A DNA stretch of 64,000 bases. Origin: Bacillota bacterium. Its GTDB lineage: Bacteria > Bacillota > UBA4882 > UBA8346. The position numbers and the translations under genes were made by a program. Below, piece after piece: positions 17,721 to 27,665 of this stretch (its first letter is position 1; every line of letters starts with the position of its first letter). The notes under the pieces were generated by a model. That model did not search any database. It was given only the letters and a program-made list of their open reading frames with translations, and was not told the DNA's origin. The DNA lies in contig JAEXDA010000039.1 of NCBI GenBank assembly GCA_023401925.1, positions 62,001-126,000 of the forward strand, read 5' to 3'.

Positions 17721-19436
17721 TCACTCCTCCCCGCATATTTCCTGAATTCTTTCCACGAGTTCCTCGACGGAAAACGGCATTCCGTTATATTTCAGAATTT
17801 GGTTTTGAATTGAAATGCCTGTTGCCAACTTAATTATTTTACCAAACTGATTCGTGGCGTTACCCTCAATGACAACCATTCGGGTTGCCTTTTTAAGATA
17901 GGCTGAAGTCTCAGGCGGCAAGGGAAAAACCTGTTTGAAATGAAGAAATGCCAGTTCAGCATGATCAATCGTCTTCATTGCTTCCTTGACCACTTCATAA
18001 GTGGAGCCCCAACCAATGAGCAGAGTACGGTAATCTGGATTTCCAACCAATTCCGGAGAGATACTGGTTTCTTTAATATGAGACAACTTTTGAAGCCGCT
18101 TTTGATTCATCCGGATCCGCAAATCCAAATCTTCTGTAATATGCCCTACTTCATCGTGTTCGTCACTATCAACTCCCACCAGCCCCGTACCATAACCAGG
18201 AATACCACGGGGTGAGATTCCTGTACTCGTGAATCGATAGCGTTGATAATCAGGAGAAGTCTCTACTATCTGCCCTTCTACCGGGAACCTTGTCGGATCG
18301 AGTACCGGAATATCACCGTAGGAGTCGACAAGATATTGATCGGTAAGGACAAAGACCGGTACTTGAAATTGATCCGCTAGTTGAAAAGCTTTTTGCGTAA
18401 GATAAAAAGCTTCTTCAATGTTGCCGGGAGCCAGGACAATCCTGGGAAACTCCCCATGGCCCGCATAAACAGCCAATTCCAAATCCCCTTGTTCGGTCCG
18501 TGTCGGCAAACCGGTTGCCGGCCCCGGACGTTGAGCCAAATGAACGACTACAGGGGATTCTATCATTCCGGCCAGGCTGATTCCTTCTGTCATCAGGGAA
18601 AAACCGCCTCCGGAGGTTGTAACGATCGCGCGGGCACCAGCATACCAAGCTCCCAAAGCCATATTGATAGCGGAAATCTCATCCTCAGCCTGCTCAACAA
18701 CTATCGGGAAGTCTCTTGAGTATTGAGCCAAATATGTAAGTACTCCCGTTCCCGGAGACATTGGATATGAAGAGATAAAATTACAGCCTCCGGCCAAAGC
18801 TCCTAAAGAAACAGCTTCCGCGCCATTGACAATCATATGATTGTCAACGCTGGAATCTACGGGTAAGTCGAATAGATATTGGCCGGAGTTTACAGTACGA
18901 AGGTGAATCCCTAATTGATAACCTCTTTCAACCGCCACTAAATTCTTATTAACAATCGCATCACTTTTTAAGGCAAAAAATTTTCTCACTTGATTCGAAG
19001 TAAGTTCGGGAGAAATGGCGAACAGACCCGCAATCACTCCACAGGCTATCGTGTTAGCGAATAACGGGTTCCCAATTTCGGCAGCTATTTCTGAAAAAGG
19101 GACATCTTCTACGGAAATACCATCCGGAGGAACTATCTTGGCAACTTCACCGATTATTTTAGTTTCCGAGATTATCCTTTTCCCTAAATGAGGAATCGCT
19201 TCCTTGTCAAGGGGAATCAAAAGATCGATCGGTTCGGAGAATGCAGCCACGGGACGGGAAGAAACTCTGATTTCCGTGGAATTGCTGCCGCCCCGAATCC
19301 TTGACATATATTCTTTGGCTGCAAAAATATGAAATCCGGCACTTTTGAAGAGCTGAGTCAAAAAGGCCTCAATGGTTTGAATACCTTGTCCGGCTTCCCC
19401 GCATAGTACAATTGTGATCGAATCCTTTTGAACCAT
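17721..19436 (-). CDS. korA: 2-oxoacid:ferredoxin oxidoreductase, gamma-alpha fusion subunit
   Basis: About 571 aa. The N-terminal gamma domain (VLCGEAGQGIQTIEAFL, residues to about 190) is fused to the alpha domain (NGAEAVSLGALAGGCNFISSYPMSPGTG onward), the KorA/OorA-type arrangement. ATG 19436 is selected because AAGGAG is 8 bases upstream; a GTG seven codons earlier overlaps that site. Preceded by a good promoter. With KorB it likely makes succinyl-CoA or a related acyl-CoA and reduced ferredoxin, the low-potential electron donor a nitrogenase needs. Confidence 0.92.
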   Translation of the reverse strand: MVQKDSITIVLCGEAGQGIQTIEAFLTQLFKSAGFHIFAAKEYMSRIRGGSNSTEIRVSSRPVAAFSEPIDLLIPLDKEAIPHLGKRIISETKIIGEVAKIVPPDGISVEDVPFSEIAAEIGNPLFANTIACGVIAGLFAISPELTSNQVRKFFALKSDAIVNKNLVAVERGYQLGIHLRTVNSGQYLFDLPVDSSVDNHMIVNGAEAVSLGALAGGCNFISSYPMSPGTGVLTYLAQYSRDFPIVVEQAEDEISAINMALGAWYAGARAIVTTSGGGFSLMTEGISLAGMIESPVVVHLAQRPGPATGLPTRTEQGDLELAVYAGHGEFPRIVLAPGNIEEAFYLTQKAFQLADQFQVPVFVLTDQYLVDSYGDIPVLDPTRFPVEGQIVETSPDYQRYRFTSTGISPRGIPGYGTGLVGVDSDEHDEVGHITEDLDLRIRMNQKRLQKLSHIKETSISPELVGNPDYRTLLIGWGSTYEVVKEAMKTIDHAELAFLHFKQVFPLPPETSAYLKKATRMVVIEGNATNQFGKIIKLATGISIQNQILKYNGMPFSVEELVERIQEICGEE

Positions 19437-19489
19437 TTGTTCCATCTCCTTAACCACAAAAATATTTAACTAAGTAAAATATTAATGTA

Positions 19490-19518
19490 ATTATAATTCA
19501 ATATAAAGTGTTTTTCAA
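19490..19518 (-). promoter_or_regulatory. Sigma-70-type promoter of korAB
   Basis: Minus strand TTGAAA (19513-19518), 17 bases, TATAAT (19490-19495), about 55 bases before the korA start. Five of six -35 bases and all -10 bases match the consensus. Confidence 0.8.
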
Positions 19519-19618
19519 CCCATTTTAAAATATTTTTTTATATTCCGTTGGTTCTCTCGCTATTCTAAGAAATATTATTCCAAACCGAATTCTTATCATT
19601 ACTCTAGAAGTTTACATT

Positions 19619-22201
19619 TCATTCCAGGAAATTTTGATTCCCATCGATTCCAGCGACGATGATTTTAGCAAATAGATCGGCAATCATCGGATCAAACTGG
19701 CTCCCCGAACATCGGCCAATTTCAATGACCGCTTCCATGACGGTCATTGCATCTTTATAAGGTCGGGAGTGAGTCATAACATCAAAAGCATCAATGATAG
19801 CGATTATTCTCGCCAATTTAGGGATTTCATTACCCTTGCGGCCCATAGGATACCCGTTTCCATCCCAACGTTCATGGTGAGAGAGAATTAAATCGGCAAC
19901 ATGCGACAACTCAGGAGTAGATTGGGCTATCCGATAACCAATTTCCGGATGCCGTTTCATTTCCCGCCATTCCTCTTCATTTAACTGAAGCGGCTTAGTT
20001 AAGATATGATCCGGTATCCCGATTTTGCCGATATCATGTAATATCGCCAATAATCCTAACTCATCAAGTTCACTCGAAGTCAAACCCATTTCTTGTCCGA
20101 TTTTTATAGCAATACTCAAGATACGCTGCGCATGCTCTTCCGTTTCATAGCTACGGGCATATAAAGTTTTCTCCAAAGAAGTAATTAATGAGCTCCGGAC
20201 GCTCTTCCCCTCCAACAACTTGCGACGGTACATGATATCTTCCGCTTCCTTTAGAACTACGTGAATATCGGAATTCATCCCTTCTTTGGTTGCAGCGCCG
20301 AATGTAATATTGGGTTGGATAGGATCTTGCGGCATCATTAAAAACTGCTCTTGAATTTGTTGGCAAAGTTCCAGGGCCCTACTTTTAGCTGTTTTGGGTA
20401 ATATAATAACAAATTCATCCCCGCCCCAACGGGCAACGATTCCCTCCCCTCGGCATACTTTTTCAAGAGTCCCCGAAATAGTCTTCAAAAGTTTATCACC
20501 CACTTCATGCCCAAAAATATCATTGGTTAATTTCAAGCCGTTTACATCGCCAATAACTAATGATAACGGCAAGAACTCATGTATATCACAACGTTTTATC
20601 TCACGTTCAAAAAAAGTCCGATTATATAATCCGGTGAGTTTATCATGAAAACTCAGATATCTGATTTCATGTTCCTGTAACTTTTTCTCAGTAACGTCCC
20701 TAAAAACCAAGACCACTCCAAACACCTTTCCATCCCTATCTCGGATAGGAGCTCCACTGTCTGAAATAAACCGTTTGGTGCCATTTTTTGATACCAAGAT
20801 GGTGTTATTGGCCAATTCAATAACCCGTCCTGTAATTAACGCTTTTTGGACCGGATTTTCACAGACTCGGTTTGTTTCTTCATCGACAATATAAAAAACT
20901 GAAGACAGTTGCTGGCCAACCGCTTCTTCAAAACTCCATCCGGTTAAATCTTGGGCGATCTCATTGATTAAAGTCACTCTTCCATCGATATCGGTGGCAA
21001 TAACCCCGTCACCAATGGAGTGTAAGGTGACCTTCAATTGTTCTTTTTCCTGAAAAAGCTCTGTTTCAGCCTTTTTCCGCTCCGTAATATCATGAATAAT
21101 CGAATATAACAAATGCTGTCCGGATATATCGATCGGCCCGCTGTAAACTTCAACGTTCCTGCGTTCTCCGCTGGAAAGACGGTGTTGGAAGAAAAAAGGG
21201 TTCCGGTGTTCCGATGCAGCTTTTTGCATTTCATCTTGAATCTGTTCCACTGAAAAGGTATTGATATTAGAAATATTTAAAGAACAGATTTTTTCCTGAG
21301 AATAGCCATAATAAAGGCAGGCTGCAGGATTGGCATCAACAATCCGTCCATCGGCTGGATTGATAATCAACATCACCGAATGATTGTTCTGGAATAGGCT
21401 GCTATAACGTTTTTCACTTTCCTTCAAGTCAGCCATTGTCTTTTGTAGTTCTGAAATATCTCTTCGCGATCCAATGATTTGTACAACTTTTCCGTCTTTT
21501 AAAACCGGCGATAACATTGTAGACCAGGTTCGAATGCCGGAAGGAAAATGTAAAATTTCTTCAAATACCATGGAAGATTTAGCTTTGACGCATTCACGGA
21601 AATGGGCATCGATTTTGTTCCCAAGCTCCCAGCCAAAGACCTGTTGCGGAGTTTTCCCATAAACTTCTGCTGTTGTCAGACCCGATAGACTTTCGTGACT
21701 TCTGTTCAACCGTCGGTATTTAAACATCCCTTCCTCATCAACGTCCATCAGAAACATTAAATCTTGTGTGCTGTTAAAAATCAGTTCATATTCATCCCGG
21801 GTTTTCCTGTACTCTTCCAGTAGTCTTTTTTGCTCGGTGATATCCCGAAGGACAACTGCGAAATAGCCCATTTCATAGCTAAATGCATCGATTAAAAGCC
21901 ATTTATTTAAAGAATTGGAATAATAATCGGAACGGATTGACTGGCCCGTAAAGGCAATTTTACCGCAAGTATTAATCCAATCAAAAGAATCATCCCGAAC
22001 GTCCGGTATGATTTCCGAAATTTTTTTACCGAGTACATCGGTCCCTTCCAAGTCGGTGATCCTTTGGAAAGCCTGGTTAACCTCTACAATGATGGAGTCG
22101 ACCGGTTTTCCCTGATCCAAAACAACTTGATGATAGGCAAATCCATCCGTTAGATTGTCAACGATTTGCTTATATTTTAGATTTTGCAGGAAACTTTTCA
22201 T
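19619..22201 (-). CDS. PAS-PAS-PAS-PAS-GGDEF-HD-GYP signalling protein
   Basis: About 860 aa, no membrane segment. Four PAS domains fill residues 10-510 (PAS-type text such as GMFKYRRLNRSHESLSGL, NPAACLYYGYSQEKI, GVIATDIDGRVTLINEIAQ). A GGDEF domain follows (about 520-680) with an active-site RWGGDEF, suggesting cyclic-di-GMP synthesis. The C-terminal HD-GYP domain (about 695-850) has HDIGKIGIPD, HHERWDGNGYP and DAFDVMTHSRPYK, so it probably also degrades cyclic-di-GMP. ATG 22201 has AGAGGTG 6 bases upstream. A lone receiver protein is encoded 31 bases upstream. Confidence 0.9.
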   Translation of the reverse strand: MKSFLQNLKYKQIVDNLTDGFAYHQVVLDQGKPVDSIIVEVNQAFQRITDLEGTDVLGKKISEIIPDVRDDSFDWINTCGKIAFTGQSIRSDYYSNSLNKWLLIDAFSYEMGYFAVVLRDITEQKRLLEEYRKTRDEYELIFNSTQDLMFLMDVDEEGMFKYRRLNRSHESLSGLTTAEVYGKTPQQVFGWELGNKIDAHFRECVKAKSSMVFEEILHFPSGIRTWSTMLSPVLKDGKVVQIIGSRRDISELQKTMADLKESEKRYSSLFQNNHSVMLIINPADGRIVDANPAACLYYGYSQEKICSLNISNINTFSVEQIQDEMQKAASEHRNPFFFQHRLSSGERRNVEVYSGPIDISGQHLLYSIIHDITERKKAETELFQEKEQLKVTLHSIGDGVIATDIDGRVTLINEIAQDLTGWSFEEAVGQQLSSVFYIVDEETNRVCENPVQKALITGRVIELANNTILVSKNGTKRFISDSGAPIRDRDGKVFGVVLVFRDVTEKKLQEHEIRYLSFHDKLTGLYNRTFFEREIKRCDIHEFLPLSLVIGDVNGLKLTNDIFGHEVGDKLLKTISGTLEKVCRGEGIVARWGGDEFVIILPKTAKSRALELCQQIQEQFLMMPQDPIQPNITFGAATKEGMNSDIHVVLKEAEDIMYRRKLLEGKSVRSSLITSLEKTLYARSYETEEHAQRILSIAIKIGQEMGLTSSELDELGLLAILHDIGKIGIPDHILTKPLQLNEEEWREMKRHPEIGYRIAQSTPELSHVADLILSHHERWDGNGYPMGRKGNEIPKLARIIAIIDAFDVMTHSRPYKDAMTVMEAVIEIGRCSGSQFDPMIADLFAKIIVAGIDGNQNFLE

Positions 22202-22232
22202 GACAGACACCTCTTAAACCCTTTTATTTAAA

Positions 22233-22679
22233 TCAAAGTACCAGATCTAGCTTTGTATGAGTCAGTCGCTCGATGGCATTCAATAAATCGTTGATATTAA
22301 AAGGCTTAACCAGAAAATCATCCATCCCCGCATTTATACATTTTTCTCGGCCATTTTCCAAAATGTATCCTGTCATTGCTAAAATAGGAATATGCTCTCC
22401 TGTTTCCGTTTCCTTGGCACGAATTCGGGCAGTTGCTTCAAAACCGTTCATTTCAGGCATTTCCAAATCCATCAGGATTATATCCACTTGATTCCTTTCT
22501 AATATTTCTAAAGCTTTTCTTCCGTTTTCTGCCACAAAAAGATGACAATCCGCAGAATCTAAAATAAGTTCAATCAGTTCTTGAATCATTACATTGTCTT
22601 CAGCAATCAAAATATTTAAGGAACTAACTTCATTGACATTCCCCAACGCTACATTTCTCGAAATTGCTTGAGCAGTCAT
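22233..22679 (-). CDS. Stand-alone response-regulator receiver protein
   Basis: About 148 aa with a single CheY-like domain. Acidic pocket in ILIAEDN, phosphoacceptor Asp in DIILMDLEMPEMNG, Thr in ILAMTGY and Lys in DFLVKPFN. No output domain. ATG 22679 has GGGGGA 6 bases upstream. Probably cotranscribed with the GGDEF/HD-GYP protein and may pass a phosphorelay signal to it. The receiver type with LVKPFN resembles those of hybrid kinases. Confidence 0.88.
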   Translation of the reverse strand: MTAQAISRNVALGNVNEVSSLNILIAEDNVMIQELIELILDSADCHLFVAENGRKALEILERNQVDIILMDLEMPEMNGFEATARIRAKETETGEHIPILAMTGYILENGREKCINAGMDDFLVKPFNINDLLNAIERLTHTKLDLVL

Positions 22680-23025
22680 TTTTATTCCCCCATTCATTTC
22701 ATAGCTTTAAATGAAGAAAAATCATGGCAGCAGCTATTTACATTTTTATTATTACCTGGAATTGTTTACCGAATCCATGGGGAAATTCTCTACTTTTTGA
22801 TGGGAAAAACACCTATTCATGAACGGATATCGGTTGAATCGGTAATCGGCAGGTTAAAAACCTCGCGATTGCTTAAGCCCTGATCGGTTAAAATATCCAG
22901 ACAAGTCGAAGTCAATCATCAAAGCAAGTGTCATCTTTATAGTATTTCGAGGCTGTCTAAGAATAGTAAACCCTTTATCAATCGAAGTCATTTCCCCTGA
23001 ACATGGGTAAAATTACTACTTTGAA
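22680..23025. other. Non-coding region with a lone transposon-end-like sequence
   Basis: No convincing gene on either strand. At 22949-22966 the sequence GAGGCTGTCTAAGAATAG matches the left end of the element at 6036 for its first 12 bases (GAGGCTGTCTAA); no partner end was found nearby, so it may be a remnant or chance. Confidence 0.3.
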
Positions 23026-23057
23026 TTAAAAAAAATCCCTATCTTAAAATAGGGATT
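23026..23057 (-). terminator. Terminator of the histidine kinase/NarL regulator operon
   Basis: Minus-strand stem AATCCCTAT / ATAGGGATT (23034-23042 and 23049-23057) followed by a run of eight T. It lies 42 bases after the response-regulator stop. Confidence 0.88.
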
Positions 23058-23098
23058 GCCTGTTATTGTTAGAATATGGGTACGCTAAAGGATATTCT

Positions 23099-23749
23099 TT
23101 ATTCTAATAAAACCAGTTTGTTCTTAATGGCTATCCTTATTAATCCGGCCGTATCTTTGACACTCAGTTTGATAAGTAAATTTGCCCGGTGTTTGTCCAC
23201 AGTTTTTGGAGAAATAAACAGCATCTGAGCGATGGAACTATTGGAATGACCTTCGGCAATCAATTGTAAAACCTGAACTTCCCGGGGCGAAAGAGTATCA
23301 AAAGCATCAAAAGTCTCCGCCTTTACCTGATAATTAAGAAAATCATCCAAAATAAATCTGGAAATTGCCGTGCTCAAAAAAATTTCACCCCTAAAAACCG
23401 CCCGGACGGCTAATATCAACTCCTCGGAAACGGAGTTCTTTAGTAGATAACCTTTGGCACCGTATTGAAAACTTCGCTTAATAAATGACGTATCGGAATA
23501 CATGGTTAAGATAATAACTCGGCTAGCCAGTTTCAATTCGCTCAACTGACGTAAAATCTGAATCCCGTTTAATTTAGGCATACCAATATCTAAAAGAAGA
23601 ATATCCGGATTTAGCCGTTCCGTTAGTTCAAGAGTTTCTTGTCCATCGGAGGTTTCTCCGATAACCGCCACATCTTCCTCCTGCTCTAAAAAGACTTTTA
23701 ACCCGGCCCTAACAAGATGATGGTCTTCCGCTATCAATATTTGAATCAT
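23099..23749 (-). CDS. NarL/FixJ-type response regulator
   Basis: 216 aa. Receiver domain with ILIAEDHHLVRAG, phosphoacceptor Asp in DILLLDIGMPKLNG and Lys in KGYLLKNS; C-terminal LuxR helix-turn-helix in LSPREVQVLQLIAEGHSNSS and ISPKTVDKHRANLL. Its ATG directly abuts the stop of the histidine kinase, so the two are coupled partners. Targets unknown. Confidence 0.92.
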   Translation of the reverse strand: MIQILIAEDHHLVRAGLKVFLEQEEDVAVIGETSDGQETLELTERLNPDILLLDIGMPKLNGIQILRQLSELKLASRVIILTMYSDTSFIKRSFQYGAKGYLLKNSVSEELILAVRAVFRGEIFLSTAISRFILDDFLNYQVKAETFDAFDTLSPREVQVLQLIAEGHSNSSIAQMLFISPKTVDKHRANLLIKLSVKDTAGLIRIAIKNKLVLLE

Positions 23750-25861
23750 TTAAACGACCTCCCAAGGAATAGTCGCCATTAAACATGTTCCACGACCCGG
23801 TTTGGAATGAATACTCAAAATTCCGCCCAGCATTGTTAATCTTTCCCTCATTCCTACAAGGCCCATGCCTAGGATTTCAATTTGATTAATTACAAAACCC
23901 CTACCGTTATCTTTAACAACGAGGGAGATTTGGTAATGGCTGTAGCGAAGCCTAACCTGTACAAAACTAGCTTGGGCATGCTTCACGATATTGGTAAGCG
24001 CCTCTTGCAAAAAACGGTAGAGACTGATTCGAACAATACCGCTTGTTGCCGGAAGCTCACGCCCTTGGTACCGGATAGAAAGCCCAACCTTTTTACTAAA
24101 TTCATAACAGAAATCTTCCAACGTGAAGTTGAGTCCCAAAGCATCCAAAGCCGGCGGACGTAATTCCTGAGCCAACCGGCGAATTTCTTTAAGTGTTTTA
24201 TCGCTTAAATCAACAGCTTCACCTATCCTTTGCCGTAAAACATTGGCATCCGGCGGCAACCCTTTCAAAATCAATTCTATATACATCTTAAGTGCAGTCA
24301 ATGCCTGACCGGCTTCATCATGCAATTCCCTGGAGATCATACGACGCTCTTCCTCGAGAGTCGTCATGGTTTGTTGATTCAATTTATGAAGCCGTGAATT
24401 GGTCTCTTGTAGCTCCAGTTCCAATTCTTTCTGATAATGGATATCGGTACAAGTACCAAGCCAATAAGATATATTATCTTTTTCGTCCCTCACTGGAATC
24501 CCCCGGCCCAAAAACCAATGATACTCACCGTCATACCGCCTGATTCGGTACTCAATTTGATATGGATTTCCGGTACGGAAAGCTTCTCTCCAACATTCAG
24601 TCCGTTTCTGAATATCCTCGGGATGAATCCATTCATTCCATTGTTGGCATTTCAACTTATCAACCTGAATCCCTGTATAGTGCTGAAATTGATTGTTGAG
24701 GTAAAGAAATTTGCCATCCTTATCAATTATCCAGACCAGCTGGGGTAAGGCTTCTGTCAAAACCCGGAAGCGCTCTTCACTTTCCCGGAGAGCGCTTTCC
24801 ATCTGTTTCTGCTTCGTAATGTTAACCATACTTGCAACAGCTTTCAAAACAATCCCGTTTTTATCCTTTACCGGGGCGCAATTGATGACTGTTACCACTT
24901 CCCTACCGTCGGCACGCCGAATGATGATTTCTTCATTCTTGGTATCTTCACCCTTGCGCAAAGCCCTAGCTAAGGGCCAATTATCGGGAGAGAGCTCGGA
25001 ACGGTCCGGGCGTAACATCTTAATGGATCTTGAACTTCCCGGCAAAGGGCCAGTGGCGGTGCCGTTCAGTGGAGCACCTACCATTTCCACGGCCGCTGGA
25101 CTGCAATACGATATTTGCTCATCACCAGCTTCAGCCACCATCGCACCAATTTGGATCGTATCAAGCACCGTTTGAAGAGTACCCAAAGCATGGGAGAGTT
25201 CTGTAGAACGGTTTCTAAGCCCGGCTTCCAACTCTTTCAGTTCGGTAATATCGTGCCAAACAGTTACGGTACCGACAATCTTTTCTCCAATCCGCACCGG
25301 TCCGGAGGAACTTTCAATGAACGCTTCACTTCCGTCCACTTTTTGAACCTTAAAACCTAATCCGGTCACTTTTTCACCCCGGAGCGTCCGGGGTGCCGGC
25401 TGTTCCACAAATGGGTGCACCCTTTGATCCAGCCATTGACTGGATACCCGGCGGAGGATGTCTTTTACATTGAGTCCGGTCGGATCAAATCCATAATGAG
25501 TCATGAAGGAGGGGTTGGCCCGGTAAACGTTCATTTTGATGTCATACAAGATAACCACATCATTTTGCGCAGCAAAAACAGCTTGAATCTGTGAGTGGCT
25601 CAACTCTAATTCTGCTAAAGCTTGATGTAGGACTTCATAGGCTGACAGGGGTGGGTTGCCTGTTGAATCATTTTCAAAGTGGTTGGTTTCCTTCAATTTA
25701 TATTCTGCAAGTTCCAACCGGAGTTGGTTAATTTCAGCACAGAGCTTTGTGGTACGTTTTTCCACCAATGCTTGAATTTTCTTTCGACGGTTGAAAGATT
25801 GTCGTTTCGTTACTAATTGGATAACTTTGTGTAGTTTTTTGTGCCAATTTACAACTTTCAT
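23750..25861 (-). CDS. Soluble PAS histidine kinase (HisKA_3, NarX/DegS class)
   Basis: 703 aa without membrane segments. A basic N-terminal coil (1-60) is followed by three PAS domains (about 85-205, 225-350, 360-485; the last contains WNEWIHPEDIQKR and a PAC motif). The dimerisation/phosphorylation box has His in MISRELHDEAGQALTALK (about residue 510). The ATPase domain has the N box EALTNIVKHAQ and G boxes VKDNGRGF and GMGLVGMRERL. Probably senses a cytoplasmic redox or ligand signal and phosphorylates the adjacent NarL-type regulator. Confidence 0.92.
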   Translation of the reverse strand: MKVVNWHKKLHKVIQLVTKRQSFNRRKKIQALVEKRTTKLCAEINQLRLELAEYKLKETNHFENDSTGNPPLSAYEVLHQALAELELSHSQIQAVFAAQNDVVILYDIKMNVYRANPSFMTHYGFDPTGLNVKDILRRVSSQWLDQRVHPFVEQPAPRTLRGEKVTGLGFKVQKVDGSEAFIESSSGPVRIGEKIVGTVTVWHDITELKELEAGLRNRSTELSHALGTLQTVLDTIQIGAMVAEAGDEQISYCSPAAVEMVGAPLNGTATGPLPGSSRSIKMLRPDRSELSPDNWPLARALRKGEDTKNEEIIIRRADGREVVTVINCAPVKDKNGIVLKAVASMVNITKQKQMESALRESEERFRVLTEALPQLVWIIDKDGKFLYLNNQFQHYTGIQVDKLKCQQWNEWIHPEDIQKRTECWREAFRTGNPYQIEYRIRRYDGEYHWFLGRGIPVRDEKDNISYWLGTCTDIHYQKELELELQETNSRLHKLNQQTMTTLEEERRMISRELHDEAGQALTALKMYIELILKGLPPDANVLRQRIGEAVDLSDKTLKEIRRLAQELRPPALDALGLNFTLEDFCYEFSKKVGLSIRYQGRELPATSGIVRISLYRFLQEALTNIVKHAQASFVQVRLRYSHYQISLVVKDNGRGFVINQIEILGMGLVGMRERLTMLGGILSIHSKPGRGTCLMATIPWEVV

Positions 25862-25940
25862 GAAGGATTCCTCGTTTATTCCCCAATTTCATTAATAATT
25901 TCTTTATATTTACTAAGAAACCTTCCTTTTCCGAAATATG

Positions 25941-25972
25941 AAAAAAGAAAGCTAATTTTGGCTTCCTTTCTT
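25941..25972 (-). terminator. Terminator after xdhC
   Basis: Minus-strand stem AAGAAAGGAAGC / GCTTTCTTTTTT with loop CAAAATTA; 12 pairs including two G-U, ending in T residues. It sits 76 bases after the XdhC-family stop and closes the cofactor gene run. Confidence 0.75.
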
Positions 25973-26047
25973 AAATCTCCAATATTCGTTTAAAATAAAA
26001 GGTGACGAATTTTTAAGACATACCCATATAAAACTTTCAAAAAAGTG

Positions 26048-27091
26048 TCAGCAATCATCCTCAATCATTACTTGCATAACCCCTCCGCAAACCATTCCTT
26101 CATCTTCAGCCACATCTCCGGTCATATCAACTATTTTAATTTCATAAGTTCCTGTCCCAATTATCCGACGGGCATCACCGATGACAGACGCTTCACTGCA
26201 ACCTCCACCGATACTGCCCACAATTTTCCCGTCAGGATAGACCAGCATTTTAGCTCCGGCTCCGCGGGGAACGGAACCTTGGGTGGATATCACCGTGACC
26301 ACGGCTTTGGATTCATCCTTTCCCTCTCCCAACAGCCGGATAACCTCAAAATCCATATCCGAACGTTTCAAATACTGGAGTTGTCCCGAATTCATTTCTT
26401 TAGGTAGCCGTTTACAGGCGATCAGCTCCGCCATAATGGAAACCGCAATTTCCTCGGGAGTCACAGCACCAATGGCAAGGCCAATCGGGCTATGTACCTT
26501 TTCAAGCAACTCCCGACTATAGCCCGCCCCAATCAATAGTTCCTTAAGAGCTCCAACCCTCCGGCGTGAGCCAATCATTCCTGTGTAAAAAGGCTGGACC
26601 CCTTTCAACAGTTGCTCCAGACAAATTTGATCATGCCGGTGACCCCGGGTGATGATCACTACATAATCATTATCAGTAATCGTCAGCCGCCGTATCGCTT
26701 GGTCAAAGGGAGCGCAAATGACTTGCCTGGCCAGGGGAAAACGATTGATATTGGCGAAGCTGAGACGATCATCCACAACCGTAACTGAATAACCGACTTT
26801 CGCGGCAAACTCAACGAGGGGCAAGGCAATATGTCCCCCTCCCAGGATAATTAAACGCTCTTCAGGGAAAAAGGGTTCGGTTATGTTCGTTTTTTCTTCA
26901 TGGGGTTCAAGCAAGGGTATTCCCCGCTCCAACGATTGAAGAGCCAATCCATGGCATAGCTTTTCGGGAACCATTTGACGGACCAGATCTTGCTCAATCC
27001 ACCCCTGTCTGCCGGAAAACTCAGTTTGGACTACCACTTTCATGCCACTTTCCAACAATACCAGAAGTTCCCTATATAATTCCTTACCCAT
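26048..27091 (-). CDS. XdhC/CoxI-family molybdoenzyme maturation protein
   Basis: 347 aa. The Rossmann XdhC domain (RLIILGGGHIALPLVEFAAK, then VVDDRLSFANINRFP; about 75-235) comes first and a CoxI domain (VIRLLGEGKDESKAVVTVIS, then RGAGAKMLVYPDGKIVGSIGGGCSE) is at the C-terminus. XdhC-type proteins bind molybdenum cofactor and help insert or sulfurate it in xanthine-dehydrogenase-like enzymes. No such hydroxylase lies in the window, so its client is elsewhere. Downstream of moaA and MOSC, 137 bases apart. Confidence 0.85.
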   Translation of the reverse strand: MGKELYRELLVLLESGMKVVVQTEFSGRQGWIEQDLVRQMVPEKLCHGLALQSLERGIPLLEPHEEKTNITEPFFPEERLIILGGGHIALPLVEFAAKVGYSVTVVDDRLSFANINRFPLARQVICAPFDQAIRRLTITDNDYVVIITRGHRHDQICLEQLLKGVQPFYTGMIGSRRRVGALKELLIGAGYSRELLEKVHSPIGLAIGAVTPEEIAVSIMAELIACKRLPKEMNSGQLQYLKRSDMDFEVIRLLGEGKDESKAVVTVISTQGSVPRGAGAKMLVYPDGKIVGSIGGGCSEASVIGDARRIIGTGTYEIKIVDMTGDVAEDEGMVCGGVMQVMIEDDC

Positions 27092-27228
27092 GAAATGGCA
27101 CTCCCTTACGTCGGACTATTATTCATAATTAAATAAAAAAGATAAACCATCGGGTTATCGAGAAGCCAGAGATAATATTTACAAATCTCACACATGATTC
27201 ATCCTATAAAACTGATGGGTTAATGCCA

Positions 27229-27663
27229 TCATTTTGAATCAACATATAAATCATCTCCCACAGCAATCGTCCCGCCATGAAGAACCTTTGCAAATACACC
27301 CTCCCGGGGCATAATGCAGTCTCCGACTTGTTGGTAGATTTCGCAATGAGAATGACACTCCTTGCCAATCTGAGTCATCTCCAGAATAACATCGTTGCTG
27401 CGTAAAATCGTTCCGATTGAAAGTTTCTTAAAATCAATATCCTTCACCAACAGATTTTCACCAAAAGCACCATCGCTGATTTTTGCGCCTTTAGCCCGAA
27501 ATTCCTGGACTTTATCATAGCAAAGCAAGCTGATTTGCCGGTTCCAATTTCCCGCATGCGCGTCATTTTCCAAACCATAATTGGCAATAATCTTGCCTTT
27601 TACAATATTGATTTTCGGTATCCCGCGTTTTTCACTGATGCATACGGCCATAATCTTCCCCAT
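27229..27663 (-). CDS. MOSC-domain protein
   Basis: 144 aa single MOSC domain (MOCO sulfurase C-terminal). Typical features: HAGNWNRQISLL, GAFGENLLVKDID, and the conserved Cys-containing QIGKECHSHCEIY. Stand-alone MOSC proteins are linked to sulfur transfer onto molybdenum cofactor or to pterin-substrate handling. Its ATG lies 2 bases after the moaA stop, so it belongs to the cofactor operon. Confidence 0.88.
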   Translation of the reverse strand: MGKIMAVCISEKRGIPKINIVKGKIIANYGLENDAHAGNWNRQISLLCYDKVQEFRAKGAKISDGAFGENLLVKDIDFKKLSIGTILRSNDVILEMTQIGKECHSHCEIYQQVGDCIMPREGVFAKVLHGGTIAVGDDLYVDSK

Positions 27664-27665
27664 GA

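Noticed and set aside
22668..22883. Plus-strand gene of 71 residues
   Set aside because: Overlaps the start of the receiver gene, has no ribosome site and no recognisable family.
22949..22966. Second copy of the MITE-like element
   Set aside because: Only one end-like 12-base match (GAGGCTGTCTAA), without a partner end.
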